Assembly (NCBI GenBank): GCA_004124385.1
Contig: SCKN01000001.1
Coordinates: 62,001 to 126,000, forward strand
DNA length: 64,000 bases
Reading direction: 5' to 3'
Origin: Fidelibacterota bacterium
GTDB lineage: Bacteria > Fidelibacterota > Marinisomatia > Marinisomatales > TCS55
Shown here: positions 16,611 to 27,206 of the stretch, one piece after another
Layout of the letters: every line of letters starts with the position of its first letter
Numbering within the stretch: position 1 is the first letter of the stretch
Notes under the pieces: model-generated
What the model was told of the DNA's origin: nothing
What the model saw: only the letters and a program-made list of their open reading frames with translations
Databases searched by the model: none
Program-made: the position numbers and the translations under genes

Positions 16611-18455
16611 ATGAACTCTCCCGCATTTACAATTTCCATAGCATTGGCAATGGGTATGATTGCCCAATCCGTCGCCCGACATATAAAAATTCCGGGCATA
16701 GTCTTATTGCTGGCTGTGGGTGTATTGCTGGGACCTGACGGTGCGAATATCATTCGACCGGCACTTTTGGGAGAAGCATTGCCGCTTCTGGTAGGTTTTG
16801 CTGTGGCAGTCATTCTTTTTGAAGGTGGGATGAACTTGCGAATCACCCGATTGCAAAGAGAAGGGCGAACCATCCGGCAACTCATATCCGTTGGTGCATT
16901 GGTAACGGCCATCGGTGGAACATTAACTGCCAAATTGCTGATGAGTTGGGATTGGAATACAGCCATTTTGTTTGGAATATTAATAATCGTAACCGGCCCA
17001 ACTGTTATCACGCCTTTACTCCGCCGGATCAAACTTCGTCAATCTGTTGCAACCGTACTGGAAGCAGAAGGGATATTACTGGACGCTATTGGTGCTATTG
17101 TCGCTGTTGTCGCTTTGGAAGTAGTTGTAAGCCCTTCCGGATATACATTGCTGGCAAGTCCATTTATGATTTTAGGACGGCTTTTGGTTGGCAGTTTGTT
17201 GGGTATTATCGGCGGTTTTATCATGGCTTGGTTATTGGGAATACGCAAACTTGTTCCGGAAGGTTTGGAAAATGTATTTACTCTTTCTCTCGTTTTTGCA
17301 TTATTTCAGATTTCGAATGCATTAAGTCATGAAAGCGGTATCGTAGCTGTCACCATTGCAGGAATGGTTGTGGGCAATCGCAAAACAATCGTTCGCAGAG
17401 AATTGATGGAATTCAAAGAACAATTGACCGTTATGCTCATCGGTATGTTATTCATTCTCTTGGCTGCAGATGTTCGTTTAAATGCAGTTATGTCATTGGG
17501 CATGGGTGGTTTTTATACGGTGTTAATATTGATGTTTGTCATCCGTCCGCTTAATATTTTCTTTGGAACATTCAATTCTAATTTAAAGGTTAAACAGAAA
17601 GTTTTATTGGCTTGGATTGCTCCACGTGGAATTGTTGCTGCGGCTGTAGCATCTTATTTTGCTATCGAACTGGACAAACACGGAATGGATGGATCCCAGT
17701 TACGGGCAATGGTTTTTCTACTCATCGCTGTCACAGTTTTATCCGCCGGATTAACAGGTGGTTTTGTAGCAAAACTATTAGGACTGAAGCGCCAAAGTGA
17801 ACATGGTTGGGTCATTCTCGGAGCCAATGCAGTCGGCCGGGCTTTAGCAAAATTATTATCAACCGGCGGTGAAGTTGTGGTGTTGATCGATAACAATCCA
17901 AGCCTTTGCCGTTTAGCTGAAAAAGACGGATTAAAAGTAATTTACGGTAATGGACTTGAAGAAAGTGTATTATTACGGGCTGAAATAGATATACGCAAAG
18001 GTGTCATCGGATTGTCCGAAAATGAAGAAGTCAATATGCTCTTTGCCCAACGGTCGAAAGAAGAAGGTAAAGTGCCGGAAACATTTATCGGAATCAAAAG
18101 AGAAAATGAAGGTGTAACAGCAGAGATGGTGGCTGAAGTGGGTGGTAATATACCCTTTGCCAGAGCACGGGATTTGGAAAAATGGTCAGTCTGGATACGA
18201 CATGCACAAGTTGAAACATATAAATTAATATGTCAGTCTGATGATGATGTAACAGCTGGCGATACCTTTGGCAAAGATACCGAAGGCGTTTTAATTCCAT
18301 TAACTTCTAAACGAAAAAGTAAAGTGATTCCATTAGGCCATTTAACAGAATTAAAAAAAGACGATCAAATAACATGCATGGTGCTTACTGAAAAAAAGGA
18401 TCAATTCAATGCATGGCTTGCAAAAAGTGTGTTTTCAAGTAATACTATCTCATGA
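16611..18455 (+). CDS. Cation:proton antiporter with TrkA-N regulatory domain
   Basis: 614 residues: about 12 hydrophobic spans in the first 400 residues, then a cytoplasmic NAD-binding TrkA-N domain (WVILGANAVGRALAKLL, VVLIDNNPS) and a smaller C-terminal RCK-like part. The transport core has the NhaP-type pair TGPTVITPLLRR and EGILLDAIGAIVAVV, where the Asp is the expected proton/cation site. It probably exchanges Na+ or K+ for H+ in the inner membrane and is gated by nucleotide binding. The ion specificity is not decided by sequence. The end overlaps the next gene by ATGA. Confidence 0.88.
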   Translation: MNSPAFTISIALAMGMIAQSVARHIKIPGIVLLLAVGVLLGPDGANIIRPALLGEALPLLVGFAVAVILFEGGMNLRITRLQREGRTIRQLISVGALVTAIGGTLTAKLLMSWDWNTAILFGILIIVTGPTVITPLLRRIKLRQSVATVLEAEGILLDAIGAIVAVVALEVVVSPSGYTLLASPFMILGRLLVGSLLGIIGGFIMAWLLGIRKLVPEGLENVFTLSLVFALFQISNALSHESGIVAVTIAGMVVGNRKTIVRRELMEFKEQLTVMLIGMLFILLAADVRLNAVMSLGMGGFYTVLILMFVIRPLNIFFGTFNSNLKVKQKVLLAWIAPRGIVAAAVASYFAIELDKHGMDGSQLRAMVFLLIAVTVLSAGLTGGFVAKLLGLKRQSEHGWVILGANAVGRALAKLLSTGGEVVVLIDNNPSLCRLAEKDGLKVIYGNGLEESVLLRAEIDIRKGVIGLSENEEVNMLFAQRSKEEGKVPETFIGIKRENEGVTAEMVAEVGGNIPFARARDLEKWSVWIRHAQVETYKLICQSDDDVTAGDTFGKDTEGVLIPLTSKRKSKVIPLGHLTELKKDDQITCMVLTEKKDQFNAWLAKSVFSSNTIS

Positions 18456-18811
18456 TCAGGATCACTTTACCTTTATGTATTATAATCATGACCTGCGCAC
18501 CATATTATATATCTGATGATGATATTCCGAATGAAGTCAAAATTGTATCAGAAGACCATCCTTTATACGATGGTAAACGCGTACGTTTTACCGGTTACAA
18601 CAGCGATTACAGGTCATCGTCCATCAGCGGTAGGCGGCAGTATATGTGGGAAGAATTAGCAGAGAAGAATGGAAGGGTAATAGGCGAATTTGAACTTCCT
18701 AATGGTCGATATTATATTGTTGAAATGGATGATTTAAAATTGATTAAAATTCACAGTTCGATATTTTTGGATGTCATTATTTTTACGGATGAAAGTGAAT
18801 ATAATTTTTAA
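18452..18811 (+). CDS. Putative small lipoprotein
   Basis: 119 residues with a lipoprotein-like signal (LCIIIMTCAP, Cys about residue 15) and a compact beta-rich mature part (GKRVRFTGYNSDYRSSS, RYYIVEMDDLKLI). It is coupled to the antiporter gene by a 4-base overlap, so a membrane-linked role with it is possible. No family recognised. The 100 bases that follow, up to the TonB receptor gene, contain TTTG and TAATATAT spaced 17 bases apart, a possible promoter. Confidence 0.55.
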   Translation: MIRITLPLCIIIMTCAPYYISDDDIPNEVKIVSEDHPLYDGKRVRFTGYNSDYRSSSISGRRQYMWEELAEKNGRVIGEFELPNGRYYIVEMDDLKLIKIHSSIFLDVIIFTDESEYNF

Positions 18812-18913
18812 TCCCAAATCATAACGATTTTATGATATTTATTAATTCATTAAAAGCCGTTTGTACACACTAATCTTCGATAATATATTCCGAGCCATAA
18901 TTTCCTCCATTTA

Positions 18914-21886
18914 ATGACAAATCATTCTACAAAACACATATTATTTAGCATTCTGCTTTTTTGTTTTGCAGCCCAAATCGCAATTGCCGGAACTACCGGT
19001 AAACTGGTTGGCAAAGTTACAAGCAAAGTAAATGGCGAACCCCTTATTGGCGCCAATGTTATTTTGGAAGGTACAGGAATTGGTACAGCTACGGACATTG
19101 AAGGACTATATTTCATCTTACAAATCCCACCTGGATCATACGATGTTCGTTTTACTATGATTGGCTATCAAGATGTTATTATGCGTGACGTTCGCATCCG
19201 TGTTGATTTGACTACGACGATTGATACTGAATTGAATGAAGGTGTCATCGGCATGGAAGCAGTGGTTGTAACTGCTAATCGACCTATGGTTCAAGTAGAT
19301 ATAACCTATTCCCAGGTAAGCATTAGCAGTGATGAAATTGATATGCTGCCTGTTGAAGAATTTGAAGATATTATTGCTCTGCAGGCCGGTGTGGTACAAT
19401 CGGGTGGTGATATGCATGTCCGCGGCGGCCGCGGCGGCGAAATCGCCTATTTGATTGATGGAATCACTGTTACGGATCCATTCAATGCAGGTATGGCCGT
19501 AGAGATTGAAAATAACGCTATTCAAGAGTTACAGTTCATCAGTGGAACCTTTAACGCAGAGTATGGTTCAGCTATGTCCGGTATTATTAACATTATTACC
19601 AAGGATGGTGATTTTAACAAATATAATGGAAGTGTTTCTGTTAATGGAGGCAGTTATTATACCAAAGGACAAATGATGGAGGTAGATCTGCTCAATGCTG
19701 AAGGAAATTTAAGACCAGACTCATCCATGAACCTTTTTCCCCATTTAGATTCATTCGAGTCCAATACAATTTCAGATTTTCAAGGCAATTTCAGCGGACC
19801 GATATTACCGGGCAAGTTATCCGTATTTGCTTCAGGACGATTCAAACGCAATCAGGGATATTTATTTGGTCAGCGACTATTTGTACCGGAATCACACATA
19901 TGGAATCCTTCGACCAATGATTATGATTTGATGACAGCTGCCGATGATACAAATGGCGGATATTGGGATCAAGTAGGAGGGACTCCTGCAGATTCAGCTT
20001 TAGTGCGTATGAATTGGTCAGAACAGACTTCCGGACAAATAAAATTGTCCTGGCGTGTATCACCGCTGATAAAACTGGCATATAATTTCATGGGCAGTAA
20101 AACTGCTTCACAGGGTTATTCAAAAACGTATTTATGGAATCCTGATGGGCGCTCTCATAGTTTTACCAGACAGACTAGTCATACGTTGAGATTGGATTAC
20201 AGCTTAAATGCATCTACATACTTTAATGCAATGATTTCCCAGTCAATTAAAAACTACAAAAGTTACTTGAGTGATGATTCAGATTTTGAACTAAATACAC
20301 GTTTAGTCATAGATACTCTTACGTTCGGTGAATTTACTTTTTATGATACATCAGAAGTTTTAGCTACTGATATTTATAACGTTGATCCTGCAATAGATAA
20401 TTATACACCTGGTAATAATTATGAAGTAGGCGGTGAAAGTATGGGTTATTATAACCGTACGTCTACAATTAATACGTTTAAAATAGAAGGAACAAGTCAA
20501 CTTAATCGATTTCACCATGTAAAAACAGGCCTTGAATACAGGAAAACAAATATTGAATTACAGGACCTCACTATTTTATTAGGAGCATTTACTGGTAATA
20601 ATGCAATCGTTCCTGGTACGAATGGAGTTAATCATGATACCTATGGAAACGATGGACGTAATCCCTTTGAGTATGGGTTTTATTTACAAGACAAAATTGA
20701 GTTTGATGATATGGTTGTAAATATTGGTATTCGCTGGGATTTATTCGATCCCGATTGGAAAACATTAAATGACGGTTCTGATCCAAATATCAATTCCCCT
20801 GTAAAACCGATAAATAATTATTTTGATTTAGATGGGGATGAAGAAATTTCTGAATGGGAAATGACATTTGATAATAGAAAAAATGCAAATGATCGTTTAG
20901 AAAGTAATGCCTTTGGTTATCCATGGTATAAAAAAGTAAAAGCTAAAGAGCAAATAAGTCCTCGTTTTGCTTTGGCATTTCCTATTACGGATACAGGTTT
21001 TCTTCATTTCTCCTATGGACATTTTTTCCAAATGCCCAGTTACAGCTATTTATTTACAAACCCTGAATTTGAAGTTACACCCGGAAGTGGAGCTGGTACT
21101 ACAATGGGTAATGCAGATATGAAACCGGAGCGTACGACCCAATATGAAGTTGGATTTTCACAACAGATTGGAACGGATATCGGAATTGAAGTCACTGGTT
21201 ATTACAAAGATATTCGCAATTTGAATTCAACGAAAATTATTAATTCTTTTATAGGTGGCGATAGATACGGACTATTTATAAATCAAGATCATGCCAACTC
21301 AAAAGGGATAACCTTAGCATTTTCCAAGCGTCCTTCTGGCTCTGTTTCCGGCAATATTGATTATACATTTTCCATATCAGAAGGTGTTGCATCAGATCCG
21401 GAAGCAGTATTTCTAGATGAGCAATCTAATGTAGAGCCTGAAAAATTACTCGTTCCCCTGGATTGGGATCAGCGTCATACACTTAATGTTTCATTAACAT
21501 ACCATCCGGTTAAAAATTCCGGTATCAGTATAATTTACAATTATGGCAGCGGATTGCCTTATACGTCGCAATTTGCAGGAGTTCGCACATCGTTTGAAAA
21601 CAATGCCCGTAAACCCAGTACCATGAATGTAGATATACGCACTTTTTATAATTTTAATATTAGTGGAGTGAGAATTGCACTTCATTTAAACATATATAAT
21701 CTGTTTGATATTCGAAATGAATTATCAGTATTCAGTGATACTGGGCGTTCAACGTATACATTATTACCGACATATACACCTCAGGTAAGCGGTCCCGGTT
21801 ATAATACTCTGGATCAATACCTCATGAGCCCAGCTTTATTTTCAAGTCCCCGACAAATTAAATTTGGTATGAGCGTTAGTTTTTAA
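18914..21886 (+). CDS. TonB-dependent receptor with carboxypeptidase-regulatory-like domain
   Basis: 990-residue outer-membrane receptor. Order of parts: signal peptide; carboxypeptidase D regulatory-like domain (GKVTSKVNGEPLIGANV, GYQDVIMRDV, residues about 30-110); plug domain (VVVTANRPM, GDMHVRGGRGGEIAYLIDG, YGSAMSGIINIITK); and a 22-strand barrel ending in FGMSVSF. It imports or helps display a substrate using the TonB/ExbBD system. It stands first in a three-gene operon with a large secreted protein and a PorV-family barrel, which suggests a specialised uptake or secretion role. The substrate is not readable. Confidence 0.92.
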   Translation: MTNHSTKHILFSILLFCFAAQIAIAGTTGKLVGKVTSKVNGEPLIGANVILEGTGIGTATDIEGLYFILQIPPGSYDVRFTMIGYQDVIMRDVRIRVDLTTTIDTELNEGVIGMEAVVVTANRPMVQVDITYSQVSISSDEIDMLPVEEFEDIIALQAGVVQSGGDMHVRGGRGGEIAYLIDGITVTDPFNAGMAVEIENNAIQELQFISGTFNAEYGSAMSGIINIITKDGDFNKYNGSVSVNGGSYYTKGQMMEVDLLNAEGNLRPDSSMNLFPHLDSFESNTISDFQGNFSGPILPGKLSVFASGRFKRNQGYLFGQRLFVPESHIWNPSTNDYDLMTAADDTNGGYWDQVGGTPADSALVRMNWSEQTSGQIKLSWRVSPLIKLAYNFMGSKTASQGYSKTYLWNPDGRSHSFTRQTSHTLRLDYSLNASTYFNAMISQSIKNYKSYLSDDSDFELNTRLVIDTLTFGEFTFYDTSEVLATDIYNVDPAIDNYTPGNNYEVGGESMGYYNRTSTINTFKIEGTSQLNRFHHVKTGLEYRKTNIELQDLTILLGAFTGNNAIVPGTNGVNHDTYGNDGRNPFEYGFYLQDKIEFDDMVVNIGIRWDLFDPDWKTLNDGSDPNINSPVKPINNYFDLDGDEEISEWEMTFDNRKNANDRLESNAFGYPWYKKVKAKEQISPRFALAFPITDTGFLHFSYGHFFQMPSYSYLFTNPEFEVTPGSGAGTTMGNADMKPERTTQYEVGFSQQIGTDIGIEVTGYYKDIRNLNSTKIINSFIGGDRYGLFINQDHANSKGITLAFSKRPSGSVSGNIDYTFSISEGVASDPEAVFLDEQSNVEPEKLLVPLDWDQRHTLNVSLTYHPVKNSGISIIYNYGSGLPYTSQFAGVRTSFENNARKPSTMNVDIRTFYNFNISGVRIALHLNIYNLFDIRNELSVFSDTGRSTYTLLPTYTPQVSGPGYNTLDQYLMSPALFSSPRQIKFGMSVSF

Positions 21887-21889
21887 ATC

Positions 21890-24800
21890 ATGAGAAATTT
21901 CATTTCAATACTATGTTTTTGTAACATTGTTTTTGGGCAAGCATTACCCAAGTATGGCAATGCAATCATTGAAAGAAGTAATAAACTAAATGATATGATG
22001 GATGTGACGGATAGAAAATATGCTGATCATAACGGTAATCGTGTTTTATGCCGCATTTATAATTTTGGCGGTATAGGCGCTTTAAGCAGTAATGTTTCCG
22101 GTGTATATCCTATAGGTACAAGTCATTCATATTTTTATGAATTTACTCCCATTATTGCAGCCAGTGTAATAGATGAAAATGGCTACAGGGTACATATTGT
22201 ATCTGATGGTGCTGTTGGATTAACAGACAATTCACCTGAAGGATATCAATGGGGTTTTGAACCATTGACTGGATATGCAAATCCAAACCAGGAAATATTT
22301 GCCTTGAGTACCAATGAAGATTCATGGCCAGAATCTTGGCCAAATAGGGATGAAACATGGGATGGCGTTTGGAATGGACAATATGGAAAATATGTCCGCG
22401 CAGATCAAGAAACATTTTTTGTGATGGATGATTATTATAACGATGAATTTGACTATTTTCCGGATTCCACTGATGCCGGACAGCCTGAACGTCGTGCCGG
22501 GTTGGGGATTGAATTGCAGGTTCGTGGCTACCAATGGAATCACCCGGCGGCAGAAGATATTATTATTTTTACATACTGGATTAAAAATGTTGGCACGTCA
22601 ACTCTGGACAGTGTGATATTCGGAATGTATGGAGACGCAGATGTTGGCGGTCCTAGTAGTTTTAGCGATGATGATGCCTGGTTTGATATTGAAAATGATA
22701 TTGTGTATCAGTGGGATCATGATGGCTATAGTAATTCGTACGGTGGTTTTAGCCCCGCTTATTTTGGCTGGAGTTTTTTAGAATCTCCCGGTAACTCCAC
22801 AGATGGCATTGATAATGATGGTGATGGTATGATTGATGAAAGCCAATATGATGGAATAGATAATGATGGCGATTGGCTGGCAGAACGAGATGATATTGGT
22901 GCGGATGGATTAGGTGAATATCATTATGGTTACCCCGGACCGGATGCGGATGGAACAGAAGGAAATGGTGTTCCCGATGTAGGGGAACCCAATTTCGAGA
23001 TTACAGATAATGATGAATCAGACCAGATTGGTTTGACTAGTTTTTATTCTGCTCCATATCCAAGTATCCAACCTTCTAATGACGAAATTATGTGGAGCCA
23101 ATTACAACCAGGCCGTTTTGATGTTCCATCTCAAAATATTGATCAAACATATTTATATGGATCTGCTTTTATAACACTAGAACCGGGTGAGCAGAAAAAA
23201 TTTGCAGTAGCCATGGTTTTTGGTAATGATTTCGATGATATTTTGCGTAACACCGTTACGATGCAAAACATTTATGATAATGATTACAGTTTTGCAAAAC
23301 CACCTCTTAAACCAAACGTAAATATTACTGCAGGTGATAAGAAGGTTATTTTATCCTGGGATAATAAATCAGAAAATTCGTTGGACCCCATTTATGGAAA
23401 AGATTTTGAAGGGTATCGAATTTATCGCAGTACAGACCCCGGTTTTATAGATTCATATATTGTAACGGACACATACGGAAATATCACGTTTAAAAAACCT
23501 ATAGCAGCTTTTGATTTAATTGACAGTTTGCAAGGCCCTCATCCCATTGGATACAACGGTGTTCAATTTGATATGGGCACGGATTCCGGTCTAGAATATT
23601 TATATGTGGATTCGAATCTGATAAATGGCCAAACATACTATTATGCTGTAACTGCATTTGATAAAGGTTACGATCTGGATTTTTATGATCTAGGTTTTAG
23701 TGAATCAGATAATCTATTGCCCATTGCACCATCAGAATGTTCAATTATTGTAGATCTTGACCGAAAAGGGTATGTTATCAATATGAGCGAAAATGCAGGA
23801 ACTGTTGTGCCTAATGCGCCATCTGCAGGATATATTCCACCTAATACAAATGAGGATGGTAGTAGTATTGTAGTCCATGATTCAGGCTCATCTACCGGTT
23901 CCATCGATCTTGAAACAATCATTTTTGATGACATACCTGAAAATCGTACCTATTCTGTAGAATTTGAAAAAATAAGTGTCAATCCAAAAATTCAATACAA
24001 CGTACGCGATGAAACAATCATAAATGAAAAGATCATTTTCTTAAGTGGAATGGCAAATGTAAGCTATGTAAATATTGATTCAGCATCAATTCTCTTAACG
24101 AATATGGAGGGCACAATTGTTTATTCAGACACCAGTGATTTTAGTGTAGATTTTGCCAGTGGCATTTTTGCTATAGATTCTGCAAGTACACTTGTTGAAG
24201 AAGTTGAATATGCAGTTTCATATAAATATTATCCCATATTTAACAGCAGATACGTTGATGGTGAAAAAGATAATAAAGTATTCGATGGAATGCAGATTAG
24301 AGTTAATGATGCTCCTTTAGGAGTTAATTTGGATAATTCCGGCTTTCGTATTGGAAACAGTAATTATGCATGGGAAATTATTGATTCCCGTGTATATCCA
24401 GCGAATTTTGAAATTACCTTTGTAGGTGAAATTGGTGATTCTTTAAACGCAGATAATTATAATATTGCTGTTCCGTTTTTTATCGAAAATGTTACAGATG
24501 GTGATACCATGGGTTTCAGGGTCTTTGATCAAGATCATGATGGTGAATGGGATAGAGAAGAAGCAATATTGATTCTGCCTTATGAAGGTGAAATAACGCC
24601 TTATATGTTTGTTGTATTTGATCCGTATGATTCAGTAACAACACTCATTAATACGGGAGATACAACCGTTTTAGACACTGCATTTGAAGATATAATTGAT
24701 ATTGAAAGTGGCGATGTGTTTAGGATTGACATTAATATTCCTTTTGCAGAAAGTGATAAATACCATTTCACAACAATTTCTTCTAGAATTAGTACCGATT

Positions 24801-25129
24801 TGGCTAAATCAGAACTAGATGATATTGCAGTTGTTCCTAATCCGTATGTTGTTACTGCTTCTTGGGAGCCGCAGCATCAATTTGAATCAGGGCGTGGTCC
24901 CAGAAAAATTGATTTTATTAATCTCCCAACTGAATGCACAATTAAGATTTTTACATTATCCGGTTATCTTGTCAATACATTAAAACATTCAAATCCAAAT
25001 GAAGATGGAACATATTCTTGGAATATGCTCTCCAAAGATGGTTTAGAAATTGCCTACGGGCTTTATATCTATCATATAGATGCAGATGGCATAGGTGAAT
25101 TCACTGGAAAATTCGCATTAATTAAATGA
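21890..25129 (+). CDS. Large secreted protein with FnIII-like domains and C-terminal FlgD/T9SS-like tail
   Basis: 1079 residues after a signal peptide (MRNFISILCFCNIVFGQ). A calcium-binding-like Asp-rich stretch (DGIDNDGDGMIDES, then DGIDNDGDW) lies near residue 305. A fibronectin-type fold (KVILSWDNKSENSLD, FEGYRIYRSTDPGF) sits near 490. The C-terminus has VVPNPYVV, a CTIKIFTLSGYLV strand and a final GKFALIK, the FCB sorting-tail pattern. It begins 4 bases after the TonB receptor stop and overlaps the PorV-family gene by ATGA. It is probably a surface binding or structural protein that works with the receptor, but its ligand is unknown. Confidence 0.8.
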   Translation: MRNFISILCFCNIVFGQALPKYGNAIIERSNKLNDMMDVTDRKYADHNGNRVLCRIYNFGGIGALSSNVSGVYPIGTSHSYFYEFTPIIAASVIDENGYRVHIVSDGAVGLTDNSPEGYQWGFEPLTGYANPNQEIFALSTNEDSWPESWPNRDETWDGVWNGQYGKYVRADQETFFVMDDYYNDEFDYFPDSTDAGQPERRAGLGIELQVRGYQWNHPAAEDIIIFTYWIKNVGTSTLDSVIFGMYGDADVGGPSSFSDDDAWFDIENDIVYQWDHDGYSNSYGGFSPAYFGWSFLESPGNSTDGIDNDGDGMIDESQYDGIDNDGDWLAERDDIGADGLGEYHYGYPGPDADGTEGNGVPDVGEPNFEITDNDESDQIGLTSFYSAPYPSIQPSNDEIMWSQLQPGRFDVPSQNIDQTYLYGSAFITLEPGEQKKFAVAMVFGNDFDDILRNTVTMQNIYDNDYSFAKPPLKPNVNITAGDKKVILSWDNKSENSLDPIYGKDFEGYRIYRSTDPGFIDSYIVTDTYGNITFKKPIAAFDLIDSLQGPHPIGYNGVQFDMGTDSGLEYLYVDSNLINGQTYYYAVTAFDKGYDLDFYDLGFSESDNLLPIAPSECSIIVDLDRKGYVINMSENAGTVVPNAPSAGYIPPNTNEDGSSIVVHDSGSSTGSIDLETIIFDDIPENRTYSVEFEKISVNPKIQYNVRDETIINEKIIFLSGMANVSYVNIDSASILLTNMEGTIVYSDTSDFSVDFASGIFAIDSASTLVEEVEYAVSYKYYPIFNSRYVDGEKDNKVFDGMQIRVNDAPLGVNLDNSGFRIGNSNYAWEIIDSRVYPANFEITFVGEIGDSLNADNYNIAVPFFIENVTDGDTMGFRVFDQDHDGEWDREEAILILPYEGEITPYMFVVFDPYDSVTTLINTGDTTVLDTAFEDIIDIESGDVFRIDINIPFAESDKYHFTTISSRISTDLAKSELDDIAVVPNPYVVTASWEPQHQFESGRGPRKIDFINLPTECTIKIFTLSGYLVNTLKHSNPNEDGTYSWNMLSKDGLEIAYGLYIYHIDADGIGEFTGKFALIK

Positions 25130-26145
25130 AGTTAGGCCGTCAGAGTTATTTAATCTTTTTGATGATGACTACATTTGTAGTTGGCCAAAGTAATGTCGGT
25201 ACAACTTCAGCATCATTTTTAGATATGGGTATCGGTGCCCGATCTTTATCCATGGGTGGAGCTTTTACGGCTGTTGCCGATGATGCCACCGCTCTTTACT
25301 GGAACCCAGCCGGAATAACAGCTGTAACACAACCGACAACGCATTTTTATTATGCACCTTGGTTTGCAGGTATCGATTTCACCCATGTGGCTGCAGTGGT
25401 TCCCCTGGGACGTATGGGTGCCATTGGTATTTCCATTACATCCGTTTCTATGGAAGAAATGAAAGTTCGGACAGTATCGGTTCCTGAAGGAACTGGTGAA
25501 CTTTTTGAAGTAAATAATTTAGCGTTGTCAACAACATATGCAAAAAAACTAACGGACAGATTTTCTTTTGGCGTTAATTTAAAATTTATTCAGGAAAAAA
25601 TTTGGCATATGAATGCCAATACGATCGCAGCGGATATAGGGTGTTTGTTTGTTACCAAGAACCGCGGTATCCGAATTGGAATGAGCATATCCAATTTTGG
25701 CAGCAAAATGAAAATGGAAGGTTTTGATACAGAAAGAGATTTTGATATTGATGAAAATATTTACGGAAATAATGACCGTATTGATGCTCATTTGGATACA
25801 CAAGGCTGGCCGCTGCCCCTTATTTTCCGAGCGGGAATTAGTAAAGATGTTTTGGATAGTAAAACGCATAAATTGACCTTGGCCGGCGATGCAATTCATC
25901 CCAATAATAATTATGAATATTTAAATCTGGGAATGGAATATACTTTTATGGGGATGGGATCTATCAGAGCAGGTTATTCCTATGTCTTTTTAGAAGAAGG
26001 TGATAAATTAAAAAACCAATTCACTATAGGTACAGGATTAAACTATAAAATACCCCGCGGTCCCCGCATTCAACTTGATTATGTTCTTCGAGACTTTGGC
26101 GTTCTTCAAAGTGTTGGTGGATATTCGCTGAATATTTCCTTTTAG
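25126..26145 (+). CDS. PorV/PorQ-family outer-membrane protein
   Basis: 339-residue barrel of the PorV/PorQ (UPF0164-like) family. The hallmark start FLDMGIGARSLSMGGAFTAVADDATALYWNPAGI follows the signal peptide, given here in parts (GARSLSMGGAF; DDATALYWNPAG), and the protein ends in GGYSLNISF, a barrel-closing strand. PorV is the shuttle that receives T9SS cargo after outer-membrane passage. This copy sits at the end of the TonB receptor / T9SS-tail operon, so it may serve that specific cargo. There is no other T9SS core gene in the window. Confidence 0.88.
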   Translation: MKLGRQSYLIFLMMTTFVVGQSNVGTTSASFLDMGIGARSLSMGGAFTAVADDATALYWNPAGITAVTQPTTHFYYAPWFAGIDFTHVAAVVPLGRMGAIGISITSVSMEEMKVRTVSVPEGTGELFEVNNLALSTTYAKKLTDRFSFGVNLKFIQEKIWHMNANTIAADIGCLFVTKNRGIRIGMSISNFGSKMKMEGFDTERDFDIDENIYGNNDRIDAHLDTQGWPLPLIFRAGISKDVLDSKTHKLTLAGDAIHPNNNYEYLNLGMEYTFMGMGSIRAGYSYVFLEEGDKLKNQFTIGTGLNYKIPRGPRIQLDYVLRDFGVLQSVGGYSLNISF

Positions 26146-26157
26146 TCGTTTTATGTA

Positions 26158-26964
26158 ATGCCAGAACTGCCTGAAGTAGAAACAGTTGTCAGGCACCTCA
26201 AACCTGACCTTATCGGTCAAAAAATAATATCATTTCAATCCAATTGGTCTAAAGTTCTCGATAATATAAATATTGATCAGTTTTTAGAGACCATTTCTGA
26301 TCAAAAAATTCTTGATGTAACTCGTAGAGCAAAATTTATAGTACTGAATCTTGAAAAGGGTTTTATTCCTATACATTTGCGTATGACAGGGCGGTTGTTT
26401 CCTAATGACAGAATACCAGATGAAAAACATATTTCCGCAGTATTTCAGTTATCGGACATATTTCTGATATTTAAAGATACGAGAAAATTTGGTCGAATTT
26501 ACTGGTATGATGAATGGTCAGATTTTGATATTAAACATGGTATTGAACCTTTAGGAGAGCTATTTACACAGGAATGGTTACTAATGTCAATACACTCAAA
26601 AAAACGACAAATGAAAGCATTGTTGTTGGATCAACACTTTATAGCCGGTTTAGGAAATATTTATGTGGATGAAGCACTTTGGTCGGCCCGTATCCATCCT
26701 TTATCAATCTCTAATGAAGTATCATCTGTAAAAATAAAAAGATTACATAGATCAATTAGAGCAATACTGGAATCAGCAATAGTCTATAATGGAACCACTT
26801 TTATAAACTTCTCATTCAAAGATGGAATTCCCGGATCTTACCGAAATCAACTCCAGATTTTTGATAGGGAAGGCTTACTGTGTAAAAGATGCAATACGAC
26901 GATTAAAAAGATACGTGCTGCTGGTCGAGGAACATATTATTGTACACGATGTCAGAAAAGATAA
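26158..26964 (+). CDS. mutM: Formamidopyrimidine-DNA glycosylase
   Basis: Base-excision repair enzyme that removes oxidised purines and nicks the strand. The N-terminal PELPEVETVV gives the catalytic Pro2 and Glu3 after Met removal. HLRMTGRL and DTRKFGRI are family motifs, and the C-terminus carries the zinc finger (CKRC ... CTRC) with the RAAGRGTYY segment between. The 268-residue length is normal. It starts 12 bases after the PorV-family gene and is probably read from the same transcript. Confidence 0.95.
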   Translation: MPELPEVETVVRHLKPDLIGQKIISFQSNWSKVLDNINIDQFLETISDQKILDVTRRAKFIVLNLEKGFIPIHLRMTGRLFPNDRIPDEKHISAVFQLSDIFLIFKDTRKFGRIYWYDEWSDFDIKHGIEPLGELFTQEWLLMSIHSKKRQMKALLLDQHFIAGLGNIYVDEALWSARIHPLSISNEVSSVKIKRLHRSIRAILESAIVYNGTTFINFSFKDGIPGSYRNQLQIFDREGLLCKRCNTTIKKIRAAGRGTYYCTRCQKR

Positions 26965-26997
26965 ATTATATTTCGATGTTAAAAACAAAGTAAATAA

Positions 26998-27168
26998 ATG
27001 AAAAAGATCCGTAAAGAAATAAAAGATAATCTGCCACAAGTTGATAAAATATTAATTGATACTGCAGAGACTATTCTGAATTCATTGGATAAATTTTTAA
27101 ATGATGTGGTAAAAGGGGCAGAAAATATTCTTGAAAGCCCTTTTAAAGACATAGAAAAGAAGAAATAA
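26998..27168 (+). CDS. 56-residue helical protein of unknown function
   Basis: A short frame starting MKKIRKEIKDNLPQVDK and ending FKDIEKKK. The centre is amphipathic (ILIDTAETILNSLDKFL), so one or two helices are likely. The preceding bases (AAAACAAAG) give only a weak ribosome site. It could be a real small gene after mutM, or chance; codon use looks like that of its neighbours. Confidence 0.4.
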   Translation: MKKIRKEIKDNLPQVDKILIDTAETILNSLDKFLNDVVKGAENILESPFKDIEKKK

Positions 27169-27206
27169 ACTTAACAGTTCTTTGTTAAATTCATCGCGTT
27201 TAATTA

